A stretch of 64,000 bases of DNA from Metabacillus_B sp050107715 (lineage in GTDB: Bacteria > Bacillota > Bacilli > Bacillales > Bacillaceae). Numbering within the stretch: position 1 is the first letter of the stretch; every line of letters begins with the position of its first letter. The stretch is from NCBI RefSeq assembly GCF_050107715.1, contig NZ_JBNILN010000014.1, positions 1 through 64,000 on the forward strand, read 5' to 3'. The notes under the pieces are model-generated. The model did no database searches, was not told the DNA's origin, and worked only from the letters and a program-made list of their open reading frames with translations. Made by a program: the position numbers and the translations under genes. Of the stretch, positions 33,093 through 41,952 are shown in pieces.

Positions 33093-33420
33093 TACGTGCG
33101 TCACGAGTAAGAAGTCCTGCGCGCTTAAGAGTTGCACGGAATTCCGGATCTGCTTGAAGCAATGCACGAGAGATACCGTGGCGGATTGCGCCTGCCTGGC
33201 CTGCAAATCCACCGCCGTTTACGTTCACTAGTACATCGTAAGAAGAACCAGTTTCAGTCAAGTTAAGCGGCTGTTTTACGTCCTCGATTAGAGCTGCGAA
33301 TGGGATGTATTCTGTAATGTCGCGTTTGTTAACAACGATTTTGCCTTCGCCGGGAATTAGGCGTACACGAGCAACGGAGCTCTTGCGGCGGCCAGTACCG
33401 TAATATTGAACCTGTGCCAA
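33028..33420 (-). CDS. rpsI: 30S ribosomal protein S9
   Basis: 130 aa, full length. Typical S9: start QYYGTGRRKSSVARVRL, GGGFAGQAGAIRHGISRALL, and the basic C-terminal tail ending in SKR that reaches the P-site tRNA. It follows rplM by 20 bp in a two-gene operon. Its 3' end is the integration site of the island; the encoded tail is unchanged. Confidence 0.98.
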   Translation of the reverse strand: MAQVQYYGTGRRKSSVARVRLIPGEGKIVVNKRDITEYIPFAALIEDVKQPLNLTETGSSYDVLVNVNGGGFAGQAGAIRHGISRALLQADPEFRATLKRAGLLTRDARMKERKKYGLKGARRAPQFSKR

Positions 33421-33440
33421 ATTGATAACCTCCTTAATAA

Positions 33441-33878
33441 TTAACCGCGAAGTTCGTAAACTTCAGGCTGTTGTGCTTGGTGTGGATGCTCTGCACCCGC
33501 GTAAACGTGCAATTTCTTGAAGATCTGACGGCCAAGGGAATTCTTTGGAAGCATTCCTTTGATCGCAAGTTCAAGCATTTTTTCAGCGTAGTTTGTACGC
33601 ATTTCAAGAGCTGTTCTTGATTTAAGTCCGCCAGGGAATTGGCTGTGACGGTAGTAAATTTTATCAGTCAATTTCTTACCAGTCAGTTCAATTTTCTCAG
33701 CGTTGATGATGATCACGTGATCTCCAGTGTCTACATGTGGTGTAAAAGTCGGCTTGTGTTTGCCGCGAAGAATAGATGCAACTTCAGTAGAAAGACGGCC
33801 TAGAGTCTTGCCGGCTGCATCTACTACGTACCACTTACGGTCAACTTCGCTAGCTTTCGCCATATACGTTGTACGCAT
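33441..33878 (-). CDS. rplM: 50S ribosomal protein L13
   Basis: 145 aa, full length: WYVVDAAGKTLGRLSTEVA, GDHVIIINAEKIELTGKK and MLPKNSLGRQIFKKLHVYAG are hallmark segments of L13, an early assembly protein of the large subunit. It is the first gene of the rplM-rpsI operon, with its own promoter and a leader (see 33899-33966). Confidence 0.98.
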   Translation of the reverse strand: MRTTYMAKASEVDRKWYVVDAAGKTLGRLSTEVASILRGKHKPTFTPHVDTGDHVIIINAEKIELTGKKLTDKIYYRHSQFPGGLKSRTALEMRTNYAEKMLELAIKGMLPKNSLGRQIFKKLHVYAGAEHPHQAQQPEVYELRG

Positions 33879-33898
33879 TAAATTTTCCCTCCTAATAT

Positions 33899-33966
33899 CT
33901 TTCCATAAACGTTAGTTCCATTTTTATTTCAAAACACGATGAGCTTTCCGGGGCTTTATCGTGGGG
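33899..33966 (-). promoter_or_regulatory. L13 leader (autoregulatory mRNA structure)
   Basis: The transcript between the promoter and rplM can form a CACGAT / ATCGTG hairpin enclosing AGCC..GGAAAGCT, followed by the GGAACTAACGTTTATGG stretch typical of the Firmicutes L13 leader, by which L13 is thought to repress its own operon. Recognised by sequence pattern; not computed. Confidence 0.65.
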
Positions 33967-33987
33967 ATGAAATACATACCATATGAT

Positions 33988-34016
33988 AGTTTATCTCAGT
34001 AATACCGCAATGTCAA
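33988..34016 (-). promoter_or_regulatory. Sigma-A promoter of rplM-rpsI
   Basis: Minus strand TTGACA (34011-34016) and TAAACT (33988-33993) with a 17-base spacer, about 110 bp before the rplM start and just after the truA stop. Confidence 0.75.
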
Positions 34017-34034
34017 GACAATGTTACACCTGGT

Positions 34035-34775
34035 TTAGTTGTCATAGAAAACTTTATACAGATACAATCCATGCCCCGGTGCGGTTTTCCCAGTTATCCT
34101 GCGATCCCCCGAGAGAATCATTCCAGGAATTTCCTCAGGATCGGTTAATCCGGTACCTGCGTCGATCAGCGTGCCCATGATAATCCGGACCATGTTATAC
34201 AGAAAGCCATTGCCCCTTATGGACATAGTGAGCCGGGTGCCTTCTTCTGAAAATTCAATGGTGTCTATCGTCCGGACACGGTCCACTACCTCGGTTTTGG
34301 CTGAGCAGAATGCAGTGAAATCATGTGTCCCAAGTAAATGCTCTGCCGCCGCTCTCATCGCTTCAATGTTTAAAGGATGAGGATAGTGATACGCATAGTT
34401 TCTAAGAAACACATTCTGGACGGCAGAACGGTCTATCACGTACCGGTATTCCTTCCCTGTGGCTCCAAACCTTGCGTGGAAGCTCTCAGTTGTTTCTAAG
34501 GCCTCCAGGACCCTTATATCCTTTGCCAGAATGGTGTTGAGGGCCTTAGGCCATTTCTCCGCCGGAATGACGAGTGGTGTGTCAAAATGGATAACCTGCC
34601 CATATGCATGCACCTTTGCATCCGTCCGTCCGGAGGCAGAAACTTTGACCGCTTCCCCTTTATGGAGCTTCCCTAATGCCTGCTCCAGCTCTTCCTGTAC
34701 AGTCCGGCCATTGGGCTGAACCTGATATCCGCTGAAATCCGTACCGTCGTATGCAATGATCATCTTTATTCTCAT
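34035..34775 (-). CDS. truA: tRNA pseudouridine synthase A (positions 38-40)
   Basis: 246 aa. Catalytic Asp52 in SASGRTDAKVHA, plus the YDGTDFSGYQVQPNGRTVQ N-terminus and FLYNMVRIIMGTL near the C-terminus. It converts uridines 38-40 of tRNA anticodon stems to pseudouridine. Last gene of the ecfA1-ecfA2-ecfT-truA cluster, 10 bp after ecfT, as in B. subtilis. Confidence 0.97.
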   Translation of the reverse strand: MRIKMIIAYDGTDFSGYQVQPNGRTVQEELEQALGKLHKGEAVKVSASGRTDAKVHAYGQVIHFDTPLVIPAEKWPKALNTILAKDIRVLEALETTESFHARFGATGKEYRYVIDRSAVQNVFLRNYAYHYPHPLNIEAMRAAAEHLLGTHDFTAFCSAKTEVVDRVRTIDTIEFSEEGTRLTMSIRGNGFLYNMVRIIMGTLIDAGTGLTDPEEIPGMILSGDRRITGKTAPGHGLYLYKVFYDN

Positions 34776-34785
34776 AGCGTGCCGC

Positions 34786-35580
34786 CTAGGATCGGAACAG
34801 AAGGAGCAGAATGGTAAGGACGAGCAGCAGGACCATCAGGAACGAATCCTGCCTGTCCCATTTCAGCTGTCTGTACTTGGTGCGGCCTTCTCCACCCTGA
34901 TATCCTCTTGCTTCCATTGCAGTGGCCAGCTCTTCCGCTCTTTTAAAAGCACTGATAAAGAGAGGAACGAGCAGTGGCACAATAGACTGAACTCGCTTTG
35001 CGATCGGTCCGGAGGAAAAGTCTACCCCGCGCGCCATCTGAGCCTTCATAATTTTGTCCGTTTCATCCGTCAGTGTCGGAATAAACCGTAAGGCTATGGA
35101 CATCATCAGGGCAAGCTCATGAACAGGGAGCTTCATTTTTTTGAACGGATCCAAAAGATTCTCCATCCCGTCAGTCACCTCAATGGGGGTTGTTGTCAAG
35201 GTCAGAAGCGTTGTCATCAGGATGAGATACAAAAAGCGAAGCGAGATGAATATCCCTTGCCTCAAGCCCCCTTCATGCACAGACAGGAAGGAAAACTGGA
35301 AAAGGACCGGGCCTTCCTTTGTCAGGAAAATATGCAAAACAAAGGTGAAAAGAATAATCCATAGAATCGGCTTTAGTCCTGATGCAAGAAACCTTGGCGG
35401 AAGTTTTGAGAGCGACACAACGAAAAGGGTAAACAGCCCTAATATCGCATAGGTAAGAATGTTGTTCGCTAAAAAGACAATGAATACAAAGAGAAATACG
35501 AGCAGGAGTTTCGAACGCGGATCAAGTTTATGAACAAATGAATGTCCTGGAACGTATTTTCCGATAATAATGCCGTTCAC
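34786..35580 (-). CDS. ecfT: ECF transporter transmembrane protein EcfT
   Basis: 264 aa with several membrane helices (~25-60, 62-80, 105-125, 240-260) and the cytoplasmic coupling helices holding an Ala-Arg-Gly motif (AQMARGVDF, AMEARGYQGG). EcfT joins the two ATPases to exchangeable substrate-binding S subunits for vitamin and metal uptake; none of the S subunits is encoded here. Its start overlaps the end of ecfA2 by 4 bases, so the genes are translationally coupled. Confidence 0.95.
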   Translation of the reverse strand: MNGIIIGKYVPGHSFVHKLDPRSKLLLVFLFVFIVFLANNILTYAILGLFTLFVVSLSKLPPRFLASGLKPILWIILFTFVLHIFLTKEGPVLFQFSFLSVHEGGLRQGIFISLRFLYLILMTTLLTLTTTPIEVTDGMENLLDPFKKMKLPVHELALMMSIALRFIPTLTDETDKIMKAQMARGVDFSSGPIAKRVQSIVPLLVPLFISAFKRAEELATAMEARGYQGGEGRTKYRQLKWDRQDSFLMVLLLVLTILLLLFRS

Positions 35581-36446
35581 TGGCCTCCCTCCTTTATATA
35601 AAAGGATTGAATGGCCCGAACCGTTTCCTCCATAGTAAGAGGATTGCCTTCAAGCTGGATGCCTAGCTTTGACTCAACAGCATGTTTAAACTGGACGGTC
35701 TCCGGAAGCCTTAATCCTGTTTCCCTCACTTTTTCAGAGGAAGCAAATACCTCTTGGGGCTTTCCTTTTAGCTTAACGGTTCCTTGATGAAGGACGATCA
35801 ATTCATCAGCATAACCAGCTGCGTCCTCCATGCTGTGCGTGACAAGAATGGTCGTCAGCCCCTTATCCATATGAAGCTGATAAAACATGTTCATAATATC
35901 ATGGCGGCCCCTGGGATCGAGTCCCGCCGTAGGCTCGTCCAAAACAATGACCTCCGGCTCCATTGCCAGCACTCCCGCTATTGCCGCTCTTCTCATCTGG
36001 CCTCCGCTTAAATCAAAGGGAGAACGTTCAAGAACTTCTTCCGGCAGGCCGACCATTTTGGCCATATGTCTGGCTTTTACCCTTGCTTCTTCTTCCGGCA
36101 TGCCGAAATTCATAGGACCAAACATGATATCTTTTTCTACCGTTTCTTCAAAAAGCTGATGCTCTGGAAACTGAAATACAATTCCAACTTTTTTCCTTAC
36201 GGCTTGTAATTTCTTAGCTTTCTCATTGGCCTGAATGGTTCGTTCCCCGAGGGTGATCGAACCGGATGTTGGCTTTAACAGCCCGTTTAGATGCAGCAGA
36301 AGCGTCGACTTCCCGGAGCCGGTGTGGCCGATGATCGCCGTATAGGAACCAGATTGAATGTGCATATCGATATCATAGATGGCACGTTTTTCAAAAGGGG
36401 TACGCGGATTGTACGTATGTTCTAAGCTTTTCGCTGTAATGTCCAT
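35577..36446 (-). CDS. ecfA2: ECF transporter ATP-binding protein EcfA2
   Basis: 289 aa ABC ATPase: Walker A GHTGSGKST (~39-47), signature LSGGQMRRAAIAG (~144-156), Walker B VIVLDEPTAGLDP and switch His in LVTHSMEDA. It pairs with EcfA1 as a heterodimer. The start overlaps the end of ecfA1 by 25 bp. Confidence 0.95.
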   Translation of the reverse strand: MDITAKSLEHTYNPRTPFEKRAIYDIDMHIQSGSYTAIIGHTGSGKSTLLLHLNGLLKPTSGSITLGERTIQANEKAKKLQAVRKKVGIVFQFPEHQLFEETVEKDIMFGPMNFGMPEEEARVKARHMAKMVGLPEEVLERSPFDLSGGQMRRAAIAGVLAMEPEVIVLDEPTAGLDPRGRHDIMNMFYQLHMDKGLTTILVTHSMEDAAGYADELIVLHQGTVKLKGKPQEVFASSEKVRETGLRLPETVQFKHAVESKLGIQLEGNPLTMEETVRAIQSFYIKEGGQ

Positions 36447-37261
36447 AGCTCATCCACCAATCCTTGTTCTGTGAGGTGATTTTTCTGCAGCGGAATGCCC
36501 GCTTTTCGCAGTTCACGGCTCAGTTTATATGAAAACGGGAGATCGAGTCCAATCCGGGACAGCTCCTCTCCCATAGAGAAAATAGTTTCAGGTGTTCCCT
36601 CTTTCAGCTTCCTTCCCTTGTTCATCACAATGATGCGGTCTGCTTTCGAGGCCTCTTCCAGATCATGGGTAATGGAGATGACGGTAACGGCGCTTTGTTC
36701 ATTCAAAAGGCGGACAGTGTGCATGACATCGCTTCGTCCGGCAGGGTCAAGCATAGAGGTTGCTTCGTCCAGAATCATAATCTGCGGTTTCACGGCCAGT
36801 ACGCCTGCAATGGCAACACGCTGCTTTTGACCGCCTGACAGATGGTGCGGCTCTTGATCGAGAAAAGCATCCATCTTAACTTGCTTTGTTGCCCAATCCA
36901 CCCGTTTAATCATCTCATCCCGGGGGATTCCGTTGTTTTCCAGACCAAAAGCCACATCATCCTTGACTGTAGTTCCCACAAACTGATTATCGGGGTTTTG
37001 AAAGACCATGCCGACTTTTTTTCGAACATCCCATATTGTATGTTCTGAAAGCTCGGTCCCATCAATGCTGACTTTTCCTTTAGAAGGCAGCAGCAATCCG
37101 TTCAGGATCCGGGCAAGGGTCGATTTTCCTGAACCGTTATGGCCTACAACAGCGAGCCATTCCCCTTCATAGATGCTCATGCTCACCTCATCTAAAGCAG
37201 GTTTTTCACGTTCCGGATAGGAAAAGGTTACATGTTCCACTCTTGCAATCTCTTTACGCAT
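36422..37261 (-). CDS. ecfA1: ECF transporter ATP-binding protein EcfA1
   Basis: 279 aa ABC ATPase with Walker A GHNGSGKST (~40-48), Q-loop FQNPDNQF, signature LSGGQKQRVAIAG, Walker B IMILDEATSMLDP and switch His in SITHDLEEA. First gene of the energising module; it lies downstream of rplQ but is separated by a terminator and about 220 bp, so it likely has its own promoter. Confidence 0.95.
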   Translation of the reverse strand: MRKEIARVEHVTFSYPEREKPALDEVSMSIYEGEWLAVVGHNGSGKSTLARILNGLLLPSKGKVSIDGTELSEHTIWDVRKKVGMVFQNPDNQFVGTTVKDDVAFGLENNGIPRDEMIKRVDWATKQVKMDAFLDQEPHHLSGGQKQRVAIAGVLAVKPQIMILDEATSMLDPAGRSDVMHTVRLLNEQSAVTVISITHDLEEASKADRIIVMNKGRKLKEGTPETIFSMGEELSRIGLDLPFSYKLSRELRKAGIPLQKNHLTEQGLVDELWTLQRKA

Positions 37262-37328
37262 AGCCTGCTCCTCTCAACTCTTTTCTAAAAATCGCTGTAA
37301 ATAAAAAAAAACTCTACTAACTGGGATT

Positions 37329-37350
37329 GGCGGACAGAATCTGTCCGCCA
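37329..37350. other. Perfect hairpin between rplQ and ecfA1
   Basis: GGCGGACAG / CTGTCCGCC with a 3-base loop. On the minus strand a T-run follows only after 17 bases, so it is not a standard terminator; an operator or leader hairpin for the ecf operon is possible. Confidence 0.4.
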
Positions 37351-37431
37351 TGTTCTCAGTCGTATTCGGCTCCTTACAGCGTTACTGCTGTCTATCCGCC
37401 TATGAAGACCATGATGCTTCGGTCTCCATCG

Positions 37432-37473
37432 TAAAAAAGGGCAAATCAGCTTAAAGCTGTCCCGCCCTCTTTA
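37432..37473 (-). terminator. Terminator of the ribosomal superoperon after rplQ
   Basis: Minus strand GAGGGC ... GCCCTTTTTT with inner CAGCTTTAAGCTG palindrome, right after the rplQ stop codon. Confidence 0.85.
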
Positions 37474-37479
37474 CATTAC

Positions 37480-37878
37480 TTACACAAGCTCAATGATGAC
37501 CATTGGAGCTCCGTCTCCGCGACGAGGTCCAAGTTTCATGATGCGAGTGTATCCGCCTTGACGTTCACCATAACGGCCTGCGATATCAGAGAAAAGTTTT
37601 TCCAAAGCATATACAGCTTTTTCTTTATCTTTTCCGTTTTTATCTTGACCTGCTGGTACCATTTCAGCAATTTCGTTGCGAACGAATGAAGCTGCCTGGC
37701 GGCGCGCATGAAGATCTCCGCGTTTTCCTAGAGTAATCATTTTATCAACAACGGAACGCAATTCTTTTGCACGAGCTTCAGTCGTTTCGATGCGCTCGTT
37801 GATAATTAGATCAGTAGCCAAGTCACGAAGCATTGCTTTACGTTGTGAGCTAGTGCGGCCCAATTTTCTGTATGACAT
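37480..37878 (-). CDS. rplQ: 50S ribosomal protein L17
   Basis: 132 aa. SYRKLGRTSSQRKAMLRDLA at the start and a C-terminal GYTRIMKLGPRRGDGAPM are diagnostic. Last gene of the alpha operon (rpsM-rpsK-rpoA-rplQ), directly before a strong terminator. The length is slightly above the B. subtilis protein owing to a Lys-rich insert (QDKNGKDKEK, ~78-87). Confidence 0.97.
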   Translation of the reverse strand: MSYRKLGRTSSQRKAMLRDLATDLIINERIETTEARAKELRSVVDKMITLGKRGDLHARRQAASFVRNEIAEMVPAGQDKNGKDKEKAVYALEKLFSDIAGRYGERQGGYTRIMKLGPRRGDGAPMVIIELV

Positions 37879-37941
37879 GTGATGTCCCCTCCTTTGAATA
37901 GGCTTTGCGTGTGTTTAACACACAAATGACTAGCGAACCGG

Positions 37942-38886
37942 TCAGTCGTCTTTGCGAAGACCCAATCCAAGTTCATCTAGTTTCGCTTTAACTTCTTCAA
38001 GAGATTTGCGTCCAAGGTTGCGAACTTTCATCATATCTTCCTCTGTTTTGTTCGCAAGTTCCTGAACCGTATTGATTCCGGCACGTTTCAGACAGTTGTA
38101 GGAACGTACGGAGAGATCCAATTCTTCAATTGTCATCTCTAATACTTTCTCTTTTTGGTCTTCTTCTTTTTCAACCATAATCTCAGCATTTTGAGCTTCA
38201 TCAGTCAAGCCGACAAAAATGTTCAGATGTTCAGTCAAAATTTTGGCGCCTAAGGCAACTGCCTCTTTAGGTCCATTGCTTCCGTCAGTCCAGACGTCAA
38301 GTGTAAGCTTATCAAAGTTAGCCACTTGTCCTACCCTGGTATTTTCTACTTGGTAGGATACGCGGGCAACCGGTGTATAGATAGAATCGATCGGGATGAC
38401 TCCGATAGGCTGATCTTCGCGCTTGTTAGCATCAGCAGGAGTATATCCGCGTCCTCTTCTTGCAGTCAATCTCATTCGAAGCGTGGCATCTTTCGCCAGC
38501 GTTGCGATGTGAAGGTCAGGGTTCAGGATTTCAATATCGCTGTCATGAGTGATATCGGCTGCTGTAACAGCACCTTCTCCTTGAATATCAATCTCAAGTG
38601 TTTTTTCTTCTTCGGAATAGATTTTAAGAGCAAGCTTCTTAACGTTTAAGATAATAGAAGTAACATCTTCTACGACGCCTTCAATCGTCGAAAATTCATG
38701 CAGGACACCGTCGATTTGGATCGATGTTACAGCAGCACCTGGGAGTGAGGACAACAAAATACGACGTAAGGAGTTACCCAAAGTTGTACCATATCCGCGC
38801 TCGAGTGGTTCGACGACGAATTTGCCGTACTTGGCATCTTCGCTGATTTCAACCGTTTCGATTTTTGGTTTTTCAATCTCAATCAT
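37942..38886 (-). CDS. rpoA: RNA polymerase alpha subunit
   Basis: 314 aa. N-terminal dimerisation domain (GYGTTLGNSLRRILLSSLPG, ~31-50), acidic linker (VEKEEDQKEKV), and C-terminal domain that binds UP elements and activators (LDLSVRSYNCLKRAGINTVQ). Alpha starts polymerase assembly and contacts promoter-upstream DNA. It lies between rpsK and rplQ; the 182-bp gap to rpsK is longer than usual within this operon and may hold an additional promoter or leader. Confidence 0.98.
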   Translation of the reverse strand: MIEIEKPKIETVEISEDAKYGKFVVEPLERGYGTTLGNSLRRILLSSLPGAAVTSIQIDGVLHEFSTIEGVVEDVTSIILNVKKLALKIYSEEEKTLEIDIQGEGAVTAADITHDSDIEILNPDLHIATLAKDATLRMRLTARRGRGYTPADANKREDQPIGVIPIDSIYTPVARVSYQVENTRVGQVANFDKLTLDVWTDGSNGPKEAVALGAKILTEHLNIFVGLTDEAQNAEIMVEKEEDQKEKVLEMTIEELDLSVRSYNCLKRAGINTVQELANKTEEDMMKVRNLGRKSLEEVKAKLDELGLGLRKDD

Positions 38887-39068
38887 TCAATAAAACCCTC
38901 CTTCAAAACGTCGAAACCCCGGTTAGAGATTTAGCAGCTAAACCCAACCGAAATTCCCCATTGTAATGTCCCGATTGTGCACAGCAGCAGAATTGGGAAA
39001 TTCTGCTTTCAATTATATACTGTATCATAACCCATTATAGACAGGGATACGAAATCTATACAGAAAAT

Positions 39069-39461
39069 TTACACACGACGGCGTTTTGGCGGACGGCATC
39101 CATTATGAGGAACTGGAGTAACATCTCTGATTGCAGTTACTTCTAGACCAGCAGCTTGAAGAGCACGGATTGCAGCTTCACGGCCGGCACCAGGACCTTT
39201 AACGGTTACTTCCAAAGTTTTCAAACCATGTTCGATGGAAGTTTTTGCTGCAGTTTCAGCAGCCATTTGGGCAGCAAAAGGAGTAGATTTACGTGAACCT
39301 CTGAATCCTAAAGCACCTGCGCTTGACCAAGATACCGCGTTTCCGTGAGTATCAGTGATCGTAACGATTGTATTGTTAAACGTTGAGCGGATATGAGCAA
39401 TACCAGCTTCAATATTCTTTTTTACACGGCGTTTACGAGTGTTTGTTTTACGTTGTGCCAT
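39069..39461 (-). CDS. rpsK: 30S ribosomal protein S11
   Basis: 130 aa. VKKNIEAGIAHIRSTFNNT, GNAVSWSSAGALGFRGSRKS and the C-terminal PVPHNGCRPPKRRRV are hallmarks. S11 shapes the platform of the small subunit near the E site. Follows rpsM by 21 bp. Confidence 0.98.
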   Translation of the reverse strand: MAQRKTNTRKRRVKKNIEAGIAHIRSTFNNTIVTITDTHGNAVSWSSAGALGFRGSRKSTPFAAQMAAETAAKTSIEHGLKTLEVTVKGPGAGREAAIRALQAAGLEVTAIRDVTPVPHNGCRPPKRRRV

Positions 39462-39482
39462 AGAGCTTTAACCTCCTTTACC

Positions 39483-39848
39483 TTATTTCTTTTTGTTCGC
39501 AACAGTACGGCGTGGGCCTTTACGTGTACGAGCATTGTTTTTAGTGTTTTGTCCGCGAACAGGTAAACCGCGGCGGTGGCGAAGACCACGGAAGCTTCCG
39601 ATTTCGATAAGACGCTTGATGTTAAGGGAGATTTCGCGGCGAAGGTCTCCTTCTACTTTCAGCTTATCAATTACTTCACGGATTTTTCCAAGTTCTTCTT
39701 CGGTAAGATCGCGTACACGAGTATCCTCAGAAACTCCAGCTTCAGCAAGAACCTTCTGAGCAGTTGTACGGCCAATCCCGAAAATGTAAGTTAATGAAAT
39801 TACAACGCGCTTTTCGCGTGGAATATCTACACCAGCAATACGAGCCAT
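39483..39848 (-). CDS. rpsM: 30S ribosomal protein S13
   Basis: 121 aa. ARIAGVDIPREKRVVISLTY at the start and a basic tail GQNTKNNARTRKGPRRTV that contacts the P-site tRNA. Member of the alpha operon after rpmJ. Confidence 0.98.
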   Translation of the reverse strand: MARIAGVDIPREKRVVISLTYIFGIGRTTAQKVLAEAGVSEDTRVRDLTEEELGKIREVIDKLKVEGDLRREISLNIKRLIEIGSFRGLRHRRGLPVRGQNTKNNARTRKGPRRTVANKKK

Positions 39849-39871
39849 TTGTCAGTGCACCTCCTTATGTT

Positions 39872-40231
<360 letters not shown>

Positions 40232-40239
<8 letters not shown>

Positions 40240-40450
40240 TAAGTTGTTCTCCCTTCTTCAAATCAGCAACCTGACAAACTGGCAATTCCATATAGCCGGC
40301 AGCTATAGAAGGATTGCCGCTTTATTTACACTGCTCTGAACTTCCGGAGATACGCAATTAAAGAACTTAAAGTGGTGGATGTGTTCTGGGGAGAATGAAA
40401 CTTCCGTTTGTCTCCATCTGCCACTATAACGAGACTCAAACTTCCGGAGT
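40232..40450 (-). pseudogene. ybzG: Decayed KOW-domain RNA-binding protein gene (YbzG-like)
   Basis: Between map and infA the minus strand still encodes LVIVADGDKRKFHSPQN, then after a frame change IHHFKFFNCVSPEVQSSVNKAAIL, then in another frame QVADLKKGEQLNG and a stop that overlaps the infA start. These pieces resemble, in order, the KOW-domain protein that many Bacillus species carry between map and infA. At least one frameshift and deletions (the N-terminal half is gone) make it a pseudogene. Confidence 0.65.
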
Positions 40451-40498
40451 TCTGCTTCCGTCTGCAGTCTGTTAAAGCGTCATCGCCTTTTTTTGCAT

Positions 40499-41245
40499 TT
40501 AAGCTTTTGTTAGGATTTCATAACCAGTTTCAGTGATGGCAATCGTATGCTCAAAATGAGCGCACTTTTTACCATCGACAGTTACAACCGTCCAGTTATC
40601 CTGAAGGGTTCTAACGTATCTTGAACCCGCGTTGACCATCGGTTCAATTGCCAGAACCATGCCGGGTTTCAGCCTAGGCCCTTTGCCTGGCGGTCCAAAG
40701 TGAGGAATTTGCGGATCTTCATGAAGTTCCTGTCCTACACCATGCCCAACATATTCTCTGACGATTGAAAATCCTTCGCCTTCTGCATAGAGCTGGATAG
40801 CATGAGAGATGTTTGATAAACGATCTCCAGGCTTAGCTTCATTCAGCCCTCTATATAAAGACTCTTCTGTAACGTCCAGCAGCTTTTGCGTTTCTTCGGA
40901 AATGGCGCCTACCGGATATGTCCAGGCTGAGTCACCGTGATAGCCATTATACTTAGCACCGATATCGATGCTGATAATGTCTCCTTCATTTAACACCCGG
41001 TCGCCCGGAATGCCGTGAACGAGCTCTTCGTTGACAGAAGCACATATGCTTCCGCGGAATCCATTATACCCTTTGAAGGAAGGAATTGCATGATGCATGC
41101 GTATAAACTTTTCGGCAATACTATCCAATTCTTTCGTCGTAATACCGGGCTGGATATGTTTTTTTAATTCCTGATGGGTCAGTGCAACGATCCGGCCAGC
41201 TTCCTTCATGATTTCAATCTCACGCGGAGTCTTGCAGATGATCAT
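40499..41245 (-). CDS. map: Type I methionine aminopeptidase
   Basis: 248 aa. Metal ligands lie in ISIDIGAKYNGYHGDSAW (two Asp), YVGHGVGQELHEDP (His), and LAIEPMV and CAHFEHTIAI (two Glu). It removes initiator methionine from nascent proteins. Start overlaps the adk stop by 4 bases (ATGA), so the two are translationally coupled. Confidence 0.97.
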   Translation of the reverse strand: MIICKTPREIEIMKEAGRIVALTHQELKKHIQPGITTKELDSIAEKFIRMHHAIPSFKGYNGFRGSICASVNEELVHGIPGDRVLNEGDIISIDIGAKYNGYHGDSAWTYPVGAISEETQKLLDVTEESLYRGLNEAKPGDRLSNISHAIQLYAEGEGFSIVREYVGHGVGQELHEDPQIPHFGPPGKGPRLKPGMVLAIEPMVNAGSRYVRTLQDNWTVVTVDGKKCAHFEHTIAITETGYEILTKA

Positions 41246-41895
41246 TCAGCTGATCCCCCAAGCAGGGCTTTGATATCTGTAAACACTTTACGGATATCCT
41301 GCTGCCCGTCGATCTGTCTTACATAGCCTTTCTGGCTATAGTAGTCTAGAAGCGGCTTGCTTTGTTTCACGTTAACTTCCAAACGGTTAGAAACCGTTTC
41401 TTCGTTGTCATCGGCGCGCTGATAAAGCTCTCCGCCACATTTGTCGCAAACACCCTCTTTTGCAGGAGGATTAAAGACTAAGTGGTAAGTAGCTCCGCAA
41501 TCTTTGCATATGCGGCGGCCGGTCAATCGTTCCATAAGGATGCTCTTATCCACATCGATATTAATCACGTGGTCAAGCTTTTTGCCAAGATCAGAGAGAA
41601 TCGTTTCCAGTGCCTCTGCCTGTGCTACGGTACGGGGAAAACCATCAAGCAAGAAACCTTTTTCACAATCATCTTTGCCCAATCTTTCGCGAACAATACC
41701 GATTGTCACTTCGTCAGGTACAAGCTCGCCCTTATCCATGAAGGATTTTGCCTGAAGACCTAATTCCGTTTCTTCCTTTATTGCTGCTCGGAACATATCT
41801 CCAGTTGAGATATGAGGGATTTGATATTCTTCTGTGATTTGTTCTGCCTGAGTTCCTTTACCGGCACCGGGCAGACCCATTAATACTAGATTCAT
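41242..41895 (-). CDS. adk: Adenylate kinase, zinc-containing
   Basis: 217 aa. P-loop GLPGAGKGTQAEQI (~7-20), DGFPRTVAQAEAL, and a long LID with four Cys (CKDC and CDKC) that bind zinc as in Gram-positive enzymes. Interconverts ATP + AMP and 2 ADP. In the spc operon after secY. Confidence 0.98.
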   Translation of the reverse strand: MNLVLMGLPGAGKGTQAEQITEEYQIPHISTGDMFRAAIKEETELGLQAKSFMDKGELVPDEVTIGIVRERLGKDDCEKGFLLDGFPRTVAQAEALETILSDLGKKLDHVINIDVDKSILMERLTGRRICKDCGATYHLVFNPPAKEGVCDKCGGELYQRADDNEETVSNRLEVNVKQSKPLLDYYSQKGYVRQIDGQQDIRKVFTDIKALLGGSAE

Positions 41896-41952
41896 CCGAT
41901 TTCCCCCTCAGTCTCTATATAAAGGGAATGGGCGCAGCTGCGTCCCATTACC